From NCBI GenBank assembly GCA_963700925.1, contig OY969553.1, positions 2,108,001 through 2,172,000 on the forward strand: a stretch of DNA of 64,000 nucleotides, given 5' to 3'. The notes beneath the pieces are model-generated. The model worked only from the letters and a program-made list of their open reading frames with translations. It ran no database searches and was not told where the DNA came from. The DNA comes from CAWJMD01 sp963700925. GTDB lineage: Bacteria > Actinomycetota > Actinomycetes > Actinomycetales > CAWJMD01. Made by a program: the position numbers and the translations under genes. Positions 58,467 to 64,000 of this stretch are shown piece by piece (position 1 is the stretch's first letter; every line of letters begins with the position of its first letter).

Positions 58467-58700
58467 CTACCCCTCGCCCGCGAGCCGTTGGCGGGCTGCT
58501 TCGACCAGGGACCTGTAGTCGGCGCGAAACGGTTCAACCAGTTCTCGCTCCAGGAGTGCGCTCAAGTGCCACAACGCAACTCGCTCGCCGTGGTGCTCAA
58601 CCGGAAGATCCTCTTTCGAGTCCTCGACCCGGTGCAGCCAATCGAACAGCACCAAGGCTTCGTCCGGGGTCAGAGGGACTTCGATGTCTTCAGTGGCCAT
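58467..58700 (-). CDS. Small soluble protein of unknown function (77 aa)
   Basis: MATEDIEVPLTPDEALVLFD begins an acidic 77-residue protein with helical pattern (DEALVLFDWLHRVEDS, then VALWHLSALLERELVE and YRSLVEAARQRL). It looks like a real coding region by amino-acid balance and resembles small proteins often annotated as hypothetical beside orphan membrane proteins. No partner or motif is recognised. Confidence 0.6.
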   Translation of the reverse strand: MATEDIEVPLTPDEALVLFDWLHRVEDSKEDLPVEHHGERVALWHLSALLERELVEPFRADYRSLVEAARQRLAGEG

Positions 58701-58779
58701 GCCCCGATCATCACTCGTCGGACTTTCGGGCGACTCCCCGACGCGCCCCAGCGACCCCGATGGTCTCGAGGCGGCCTGC

Positions 58780-58923
58780 CTACAGCCAGGCGACCACGAG
58801 GCCGATGCGCTTGGCAGCCACTCGCGCTTCTGCCTGTAGCTCGTCGGGGCGGGATTCCAACTGCTTCAGGCGATCGGCGTGCTTGGACGCAAACTCCCGC
58901 AGCGGTCGATCCAGTGTGGCCAT
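58780..58923 (-). CDS. Possible small ORF (47 aa), perhaps a gene remnant
   Basis: ATG at the right end reads MATLDRPLREFASKHADRLK and ends LVVAWL. The middle is charged and helical and the end hydrophobic. No ribosome-binding site is convincing. It may be a small gene or the leftover of a longer one, as the adjacent lipoprotein is frameshifted. Confidence 0.3.
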   Translation of the reverse strand: MATLDRPLREFASKHADRLKQLESRPDELQAEARVAAKRIGLVVAWL

Positions 58924-58973
58924 GGCCGGCCCATGGAAACCCGCACGGCAACGCGCGTCAGCGACTGCCGTCT

Positions 58974-59518
58974 TCAGCTCCGGCTGCGCGGCTGCAGCTC
59001 CTGCTCGGCGCTGAGATGTGACGGAGGCTCGGGGTCGACTGCGGGGATCAGCTCTCCTACGCTAGTCGTTGCCTCACAGGCCATCTGAGCATCGGGAGGA
59101 GGCGCGCTGCCGGACCACACCTTGGTCGGCCTCACTTCCGGCGCCTGGACGTCTGGGCGCCCGAACCCCTGCGCAGCGGCCTGCTTCTCGTCGACCGGCA
59201 CGACAACGTCGAACCAGTCCAGGGCGGGGCGTTTGGCCGATGTCGCGTCCATGAAGGGCGCAGGGACGTGCGCCCAGCCGTTGGTGGCCAAGCACTCGCC
59301 CATTGCTTCCTGGTAGTCCACGTACGCCAGGACCTCGAGAGCCTGCCGGGCGCTGGGCGTCCCCCACGTCGTGTCATAAGGCCCTGCAGCTGCCGTTGCA
59401 CCGCCACCTCGCGGGGTGCAGCGCCACGGTCGACCGCGGGAGGGGTTGATGAGCATCCAGCCATCGCGACGGATGCCACCATCGCAAGCAGTCCTCTTGC
59501 CAGAGTGACCGCTTGCAC
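58974..59518 (-). pseudogene. Frameshifted lipoprotein gene
   Basis: One frame starts at a GTG (or the ATG at 59482) with a clear lipoprotein signal, TLARGLLAMVASVAMAGCSS, and runs to about QRQLQG. The continuation that looks like protein (LEVLAYVDYQEAMGECLATN, then DWFDVVVPVDEKQAAAQGFG) is in another frame offset by one, which lacks any signal peptide. The junction lies near 59370-59400. A single-base indel would join them into a lipoprotein of about 180 residues. It is either a degenerate gene or a sequencing error. The family is not recognised. Confidence 0.5.
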
Positions 59519-59565
59519 GATCTCGGGTCCCCATCTCCTCGCCGAGTTCCTTGCTGGTCCAAGCC

Positions 59566-59691
59566 CTATCCGAGCTGAGCCCGGATGACGAACATGGCGA
59601 TCACCGCGAGAGCGCCCATCAGCAGCAGCCAGCGAAGCCAGTCGCGCACGAACCAGGAGAGCACGTCCGCGGCGAGTCCCATCCAGTCCAT
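59566..59691 (-). CDS. Small membrane protein candidate (41 aa)
   Basis: The frame begins MDWMGLAADVLSWFVRDWLR and continues into a hydrophobic helix, WLLLMGALAVIAMFVI, ending RAQLG. An amphipathic tryptophan-rich start and one membrane helix are plausible for a small membrane or toxin-like peptide. The ribosome-binding site is weak (CTGGGGC). It lies just upstream of the frameshifted lipoprotein on the same strand. Confidence 0.4.
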   Translation of the reverse strand: MDWMGLAADVLSWFVRDWLRWLLLMGALAVIAMFVIRAQLG

Positions 59692-59800
59692 GCCCCAGAG
59701 ATCGGCAGGATCCGCAGGTATCTGAAATCTGCACGCAGGCGGCGGGTACGCCAGATCTGACCCCTCTTCGATCGTGGGGACCCGATCCAGCAGTCGCGCA

Positions 59801-60823
59801 TCAGCTGAACAGCGCGCTGTAGGCGTTCAACGCCGGCTGCCCACCCAGGTGCGCGTACAGCACTGTCGCGTCGCGCGCGATCTCACCCCGTCCGACGAGA
59901 TCGACCAGCGCAGCCATCGACTTCCCCTCGTACACCGGGTCCGTGACCATCCCCTCGGTGCGGGCGGCCAGCTCCATCGCGCGCAGCGTGGCGTCGTCCG
60001 GGATTCCATACACACCAGCGTGGTACCGCTCGTCGAGTTCGACGTCGCCCACGGAAAGCTCACGCGAAACACCGATGGCCTGCGCGGTCCGTTGCGCGAT
60101 CCGCAGCACCTGCTCCCGGGTCTCGGCCGGCTTCGCCGACGCGTCCACCCCCAATACCCGGCGCGGACGAGCACCCTGCTCCTCGAGCTGCGCGAAGCCC
60201 GCGACCATGCCGGCCTGCGTCGAACCGGTCACCGAGCACACGACGACGGTGTCGAAGAAGACACCTAGCTCCGCCTCCTGGGCGGCGACCTCGTGGGCCC
60301 ACGACGCGAACCCCAGCCCGCCCAACGGGTGGTCCGACGCCCCGGCCGGGATCGGGTAGGGCTTGCCCCCACGGTCGGTGATCTCCGCGAGTGCCTGCTC
60401 CCAGCTCTCCTTGAACCCGATGCCGAAGCCTGCCTTGACGAGGCGCACGTCGGCGCCCGCGAGCCGCGAGATCAGGATGTTGCCCACCTTGTCGTACACC
60501 GCGTCGGGCCAATCGACCCACGACTCCTGCACCAGCACGCACGACAGCCCAACCCTGGCGGCCACCGCAGCGACCTGTCGGGTGTGGTTGCTCTGCACGC
60601 CTCCGATCGAGACCAACGTGTCGCAGCCCTGCGCGAGCGCGTCCGCCACCAGGTACTCGAGCTTGCGGGTTTTGTTGCCGCCATAGGCGATTCCCGAGTT
60701 GCAGTCCTCGCGCTTGGCCCAGACGGCGGCTCCGCCGAGGTGCTCGGTCAGCCGGTCGAGCCGGTGGACGGGTGACGGCCCGAACAGCAGCGGGTAGCGG
60801 GGATACTCGGCCAGCGCGTTCAC
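59801..60823 (-). CDS. acdS: 1-aminocyclopropane-1-carboxylate deaminase
   Basis: The 340-residue PLP enzyme splits ACC, the ethylene precursor of plants, to 2-oxobutyrate and ammonia. Lys51 in YGGNKTRKLEYL binds PLP. VSIGGVQSNHTRQVAAVA, the Tyr-Glu of TDPVYEGKSM (equivalent to Tyr294/Glu295 of the Pseudomonas enzyme) and the leucine in AHLGGQPALNAY are those of true ACC deaminases; D-cysteine desulfhydrases have other residues there. The GTG start has GAGGAG upstream and gives the usual length. A long open frame upstream is rejected. The gene is isolated, next to a hairpin, within the accessory stretch. Confidence 0.93.
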   Translation of the reverse strand: MNALAEYPRYPLLFGPSPVHRLDRLTEHLGGAAVWAKREDCNSGIAYGGNKTRKLEYLVADALAQGCDTLVSIGGVQSNHTRQVAAVAARVGLSCVLVQESWVDWPDAVYDKVGNILISRLAGADVRLVKAGFGIGFKESWEQALAEITDRGGKPYPIPAGASDHPLGGLGFASWAHEVAAQEAELGVFFDTVVVCSVTGSTQAGMVAGFAQLEEQGARPRRVLGVDASAKPAETREQVLRIAQRTAQAIGVSRELSVGDVELDERYHAGVYGIPDDATLRAMELAARTEGMVTDPVYEGKSMAALVDLVGRGEIARDATVLYAHLGGQPALNAYSALFS

Positions 60824-60876
60824 GGCGTCTCCTCGGTCCTTGGTCAAAGCGTCCAGCAGCGACGTCCAGAGGACAA

Positions 60877-60923
60877 GAAAGCGGAGCTTTCGGTCCCTGC
60901 GAGGAACCGAAAGTTCCGCTCTC
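60877..60923 (-). terminator. Terminator hairpin, conserved-tip family copy 3
   Basis: Arms of 22 bases (60877-60898 and 60902-60923) fold better as minus-strand RNA, with G.U wobbles and one mismatch. The minus-strand tip reads GGTTCCTCGCAGGGACC, like the two hairpins near ino1, and TTTCTTGTCC follows. It lies after the stop of the DUF5324-like gene and before the ACC deaminase gene. Confidence 0.8.
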
Positions 60924-60938
60924 TGCCCGAGACGGGTG

Positions 60939-61841
60939 TCAGCCGGAGGGCTTGTCCTTGCTGGTAGCAGAGCTGTCGGCCTTGTCGGCTGCCTTGTCCG
61001 TGACATCCGTGACGTCGGCCTTCGGCGCGGACGTCGACGCCGGCTTGGGTGTGGACGTGGTGGTCTTGCTCGCCCCCGCCGCGGGAACCCCACCGACCTC
61101 CGCCTTGCCGTCACCCTCGAGGGCCTTGTCGGCCGCACCGCTCTCGAGGTCCTTCGTGCCGGACGTGCCCGCGCCAGTCGTGGACTTCGTGGCCGTCTTC
61201 GACGCACCGGTCGCCGGCGTGTTGTTCGACCCGGTGGACGTTCCAGTCGACGCGGTCGATCGCGAGGCAGCCGACGGGGCCGAAGTGGTCGAGCGCGACG
61301 CAGGAGCCGCGGTCGCCCACGGGTCGTCGGTCGGCTGGGTTGCCCGCCATGCGGCGTAGCCGGCGCCACCGGCAGCGGCGAGCACACCGACGACGAGCAC
61401 GAACTTGCGCCCGCGACGGCGACGCTTCGGCTGGGCGTTCTTGGCGCCCTTGCGCACGCCCTCCAGCGTGTCGTGGCTGCGGTCGCGCGCCTCGTCGGTC
61501 TTGGCGGCCGCGGCGGCCGCGGCAGCGGAGACGGCCTCGACGATGCGCGGCAGCAGCTCGTCGACGATCTTGTCGCGAGCGGCGTCGACCTTGGGAACGA
61601 GCACCTCGGCGGCGTGCTCGACCCGGGGGGCGGCCTTCTCCACGCCTCTGTCACGGGCCCGTTCGAGGCGCGGGGCAGCCCAGTCACGGGCGGCGTGAGC
61701 GGCGTCGCTGGCCTTCTCACCTGCGGTGCTGGCAGCCGGCGAAACTCTCTCCTTCAGCAGGACGGCCTGCCCCTTGAGCGTGTCGGCCTGCTGGCGTGCG
61801 GTCTCGGCAGCTTTCTCGGACCGGCTCTTGGTGCGGAACAA
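60939..61841 (-). CDS. DUF5324-like single-pass membrane protein
   Basis: The 300-residue protein starts at TTG, with GGGGAGG five bases upstream. The N-terminal 130 residues form an Ala/Lys/Glu/Arg-rich helical region (EKAAETARQQADTLKGQ, APRLERARDRGVEKAAPR). A basic stretch, one membrane helix (about 155-175, KFVLVVGVLAAAGGAGYAA) and a long outer Ser/Thr/Ala/Lys-rich tail follow. This plan and the position before ppiA match DUF5324 proteins of actinobacteria. The role is unknown. Confidence 0.7.
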   Translation of the reverse strand: MFRTKSRSEKAAETARQQADTLKGQAVLLKERVSPAASTAGEKASDAAHAARDWAAPRLERARDRGVEKAAPRVEHAAEVLVPKVDAARDKIVDELLPRIVEAVSAAAAAAAAKTDEARDRSHDTLEGVRKGAKNAQPKRRRRGRKFVLVVGVLAAAGGAGYAAWRATQPTDDPWATAAPASRSTTSAPSAASRSTASTGTSTGSNNTPATGASKTATKSTTGAGTSGTKDLESGAADKALEGDGKAEVGGVPAAGASKTTTSTPKPASTSAPKADVTDVTDKAADKADSSATSKDKPSG

Positions 61842-61970
61842 GGGTCCTCCCCTCGGACCCGGGACGGCCCCGGATCGCATCGTCCCCCCATCCTGCCAAC
61901 TGCCGGGGCATCTGCCCACCTGAACCCCAGCCGGATCGGGGCGACACGTCCCCGTGCGAGGATGACCGCC

Positions 61971-62501
61971 ATGTTCGCGACACTGCACACGACCGCCGGT
62001 GACATCCGGATCGAGCTCTTTCCGAACCAGGCCCCGCGCACGGTGAAGAACTTCACCGGCCTGGCGGACGGTTCCCAGGAGTGGACCGACGAGAAGACCG
62101 GCGCCAAGAAGAAGGGCGAGCCGTTCTACGACGGGCTCGTGTTCCACCGCGTGATCAACGGGTTCATGGTCCAGGGCGGCTGCCCGTTGGGCACCGGCAC
62201 CGGTGGCCCGGGCTACGAGTTCGACGACGAGATCACCGTCGACCTCACGTTCAACAAGCCGTACCTGCTGGCCATGGCGAACGCCGGCAAGCGGTTCGGC
62301 AAGGGCACCAACGGATCTCAGTTCTTCATCACCGTCGGCACCACACCGCACCTCAACGGCAAGCACACCATCTTCGGCGAGGTGGCCGACGCCACGAGCC
62401 GCCAGGTCGTCGACACGATCGCCACGGCACGTACCGGCGCCGGCGACCGTCCCCTCGAAGACGTCGTCATCGAGCGCGTCACCCTCGAGCAGGACGCCTG
62501 A
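61971..62501 (+). CDS. ppiA: Peptidyl-prolyl cis-trans isomerase, cyclophilin type
   Basis: The 176-residue cyclophilin speeds proline isomerisation in folding. FPNQAPRTVKNFTGLADG, FYDGLVFHRVINGFMVQGGC (catalytic Arg), GKRFGKGTNGSQFFITVG and LNGKHTIFGEV are the family core. I chose the second ATG because GAGG lies nine bases before it; the first, three codons earlier, has GAGG touching it. There is no signal peptide, so it is cytoplasmic. The rhomboid gene follows in the same direction. Confidence 0.95.
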   Translation: MFATLHTTAGDIRIELFPNQAPRTVKNFTGLADGSQEWTDEKTGAKKKGEPFYDGLVFHRVINGFMVQGGCPLGTGTGGPGYEFDDEITVDLTFNKPYLLAMANAGKRFGKGTNGSQFFITVGTTPHLNGKHTIFGEVADATSRQVVDTIATARTGAGDRPLEDVVIERVTLEQDA

Positions 62502-62553
62502 CCCAGCCGACTCAGAGCCCGACTCCGAAGCAGACACAGACCCGGCAGCACAG

Positions 62554-63402
62554 GTGACGACCCCGCCAGACCAGACCGGTGTGCCGGTGTGCCCGCGGCA
62601 CCCGGACCGCGAGTCGTACGTGCGCTGTCAGCGGTGCGAACGTCCCGTGTGCCCCGAGTGCCAGCGAGATGCCGCCGTCGGCGTGCAATGCGTCGACTGC
62701 GCCCGAGCGGGTGCGCGCGCAGTCCCTGCTGCCAGAACGGTTTTCGGCGGCATGCCGACTGGCGGACGGCCACTGGTCACCTGGACGCTGATCGCGCTGT
62801 GCTTGCTGGCCACCATGCTGCAGCAGCTGCCGGGTCTCGGCGTGACGGACGACTTCGCATTCGCGCCCGCGCTCTCCGCTGACGAGCCGTGGCGTTTCCT
62901 GACAGCGGGGTTCCTGCACGGCGGGTTGCTGCACCTCGGGCTCAACATGTACGCGCTGTACATGCTTGGGCCCTACCTCGAGGGCCTGTTCGGCCGCGCA
63001 CGGTTCCTCGCCCTGTACCTCGTCAGCGAGCTCGGCGGCTCGGTCGGCTTCGAACTGCTGACCTCGGACTTCAACAACTTTGGACAGATGAACAGGACGG
63101 TCGGCGCATCCGGCGCCGTGTTCGGTCTGTTCGGCGCCCTGCTCGTCGTGCAGCGCCGACTCGACCGGCAGCTCGGCCAGATCGTGGTGGTGCTGGCCAT
63201 CAACCTGGTCTACGGGTTCTTCATCGCGTACATCGCCTGGCAGGCCCACCTCGGAGGGCTCGCCGTCGGCGCCGCTGCAGCCCTGGTGCTGGCTCACGCG
63301 CCACGCCAGAACAGGTCCCTCGTGCAGTGGTCGGGCCTTGCCGCCCTCACGATCGTGCTGATCGTGCTGGCCGTGGTCGGGCTCGAGCAGCCCCTCGGGT
63401 GA
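62554..63402 (+). CDS. Rhomboid-family intramembrane serine protease with N-terminal zinc-finger
   Basis: The 282-residue protein starts with a B-box-like Cys/His segment (VCPRHPDRESYVRCQRCERP, VCPECQRDAAVGVQCVDC). Six or seven membrane helices follow. HLGLNMYALYML lies in the second, the catalytic serine in VGASGAVFGLFG and the histidine in WQAHLGGLAVG, making a complete Ser-His pair. Actinobacterial relatives in this cluster have the same finger. The GTG start has no strong ribosome-binding site; the frame further upstream lies inside ppiA. Confidence 0.93.
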   Translation: MTTPPDQTGVPVCPRHPDRESYVRCQRCERPVCPECQRDAAVGVQCVDCARAGARAVPAARTVFGGMPTGGRPLVTWTLIALCLLATMLQQLPGLGVTDDFAFAPALSADEPWRFLTAGFLHGGLLHLGLNMYALYMLGPYLEGLFGRARFLALYLVSELGGSVGFELLTSDFNNFGQMNRTVGASGAVFGLFGALLVVQRRLDRQLGQIVVVLAINLVYGFFIAYIAWQAHLGGLAVGAAAALVLAHAPRQNRSLVQWSGLAALTIVLIVLAVVGLEQPLG

Positions 63403-63436
63403 GACCGGCCAAGGACCGGCCGAGGCCACCGGATAG

Positions 63437-63455
63437 TTATCCACACTGTGGATAA
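63437..63455. promoter_or_regulatory. Perfect inverted pair of DnaA boxes
   Basis: TTATCCACA and TGTGGATAA flank one base, forming GTTATCCACACTGTGGATAAC as seen across the site. Both are the strict consensus, better than most boxes in oriC of this window. They lie between convergent rhomboid and crgA genes about 17 kb from oriC. They could bind DnaA cooperatively or serve as a terminator stem. Confidence 0.75.
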
Positions 63456-63497
63456 CCCCTGGGGAAAACGACAGCCGTGTGATTCAGCGGCGAGTAG

Positions 63498-63746
63498 TCA
63501 GCGCCAGCGGGTGGTCATCACGAAGGCGACGAGCACGACCCCGAAGCCGGCCATCAGGTTCCAGTTGCCCCACCCGGGGATCGGGTACTCGGTGCGGCTC
63601 AGGTAGAACACGACGATCCACGCCAGACCGATGATGAACAGTCCGAGCATGACCGGCAGGAACCAGGGCGGGTTGACCTTGGGACCACCCGACTTCTCCG
63701 GCGGTGCCGTGTACGCGCGCTTGCGGCGGATCCTCGACTCGGGCAC
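63498..63746 (-). CDS. crgA: Cell division protein CrgA
   Basis: The 82-residue protein has a cytoplasmic N-terminus rich in Arg/Lys and two membrane helices (about 33-53, WFLPVMLGLFIIGLAWIVVF, and about 62-80, NLMAGFGVVLVAFVM). PKVNPPWF just before the first helix is conserved. CrgA recruits or restrains FtsZ/PBP activity at septa in Streptomyces and mycobacteria. The GTG start has AGGAGG six bases upstream. Confidence 0.95.
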   Translation of the reverse strand: MPESRIRRKRAYTAPPEKSGGPKVNPPWFLPVMLGLFIIGLAWIVVFYLSRTEYPIPGWGNWNLMAGFGVVLVAFVMTTRWR

Positions 63747-63875
63747 GCCGTCCTCCTGTCCCTGGGGGTGAGCCCCTAGCCTAGACGCACGACGCCCGGC
63801 GGGGCATGCAGTCGGCCTGCGCTGACATGCAGTCGACCCTGCGGCAAACAGAGGCTCACCGGGGAGGGATGCGAC

Positions 63876-64000
63876 GTGGACATCAAGCGGTACTCGCGGC
63901 AGCACGCCGAGCACCACCGTCACCGTCGTGCTCGCTCGGTGTCGAGCAGCGTGGCCGTGGGGCTCGTGCTGGCCGCCGCGGGTGGCTTGTTCGCCACCAG
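63876..64000 (+). CDS. Partial N-terminus of probable DUF881-family membrane protein
   Basis: GTG after GGGGAGGG starts a frame open to the window edge. VDIKRYSRQHAEHHRHRRAR is a basic cytoplasmic stretch, followed by a membrane helix (VSSSVAVGLVLAAAGGLFAT). DUF881 proteins beside crgA start this way. Only 41 residues are visible, so the call rests on topology and on gene order. Confidence 0.55.
   Translation, partial: MDIKRYSRQHAEHHRHRRARSVSSSVAVGLVLAAAGGLFAT

Noticed and set aside
59551..59760. Plus-strand 69-codon open frame opposite the small membrane peptide
   Set aside because: It has no ribosome-binding site, a His/Arg/Pro-rich composition and no homology pattern.
56789..60940. An integrated element using tRNA-Ala as attachment site
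   Set aside because: No integrase gene and no second copy of the tRNA 3' end were seen; only the accessory nature of the interval is claimed.
61111..61777. Plus-strand open frames through the DUF5324-like gene
   Set aside because: They are Arg/Pro/Ser-rich shadows of an Ala/Lys/Glu-rich membrane protein with a good ribosome-binding site on the minus strand.

Overview
The window is about 64 kb around the replication origin of a GC-rich actinobacterial chromosome. The evidence is the gene order rpmH-dnaA-oriC-dnaN-gnd-recF-DciA-gyrB-gyrA-DUF3566-tRNA-Ile-DLW39-tRNA-Ala, the parB-parA-rsmG-jag-yidC-yidD-rnpA operon, crgA, and the PadR-ino1, Nudix-DUF6049-MurJ and sigM-trxBA blocks. Frequent GTG/TTG starts and 1-8 bp gene overlaps (mostly 4 bp ATGA/GTGA) fit this class. 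A genus cannot be assigned from the sequence alone.

Left arm (1-24 kb). A class A PBP is followed by the start of a probable GT87/DUF2029 membrane protein. Then come an NfeD-flotillin pair, a small secreted protein and a 1,946-residue secreted PKD/beta-propeller protein. Next are a PadR regulator with inositol-3-phosphate synthase, an orphan AbiEi/DUF559-type protein, and an operon of a secreted Pro/Asp-rich protein, an L,D-transpeptidase lipoprotein and a sigma factor fused to a membrane anchor. An MFS exporter, a large PAS/GAF/SpoIIE phosphatase and the CCA-adding enzyme complete the arm.

Envelope and redox block (23.6-38.3 kb). Nudix, DUF6049 and MurJ form an overlapping operon. MurJ is separate from its pseudokinase/extracellular partner, which in mycobacteria is fused to it. 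A SigM-type sigma factor with a zinc-motif anti-sigma follows, then trxB-trxA behind a GGGAAC-N18-GTT promoter, a CwlM-like amidase, a GNAT enzyme, a PLP aminotransferase and a D-Ala-D-Ala ligase-like ATP-grasp enzyme.

Origin block (38.3-56.9 kb). Chromosome segregation (parAB with three parS sites lying inside coding DNA), rRNA methylation, membrane insertion and RNase P genes run leftward. dnaA, oriC, dnaN, gnd, recF, dciA, gyrB and gyrA run rightward. Two tRNA genes follow.

Right arm (56.9-64 kb). A small accessory stretch holds DUF899, DUF4386, several small or degenerate genes and a probable ACC deaminase. It separates the tRNA genes from the conserved DUF5324-like/ppiA/rhomboid/crgA/DUF881 cluster. 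A perfect inverted pair of DnaA boxes lies between the rhomboid gene and crgA. No CRISPR, prophage or insertion sequence was seen. The most unusual signals are small: a three-copy hairpin family with one shared tip, a 14-codon leader overlapping the SpoIIE phosphatase, the parS sites within genes, the distal DnaA-box palindrome and a frameshifted lipoprotein gene.
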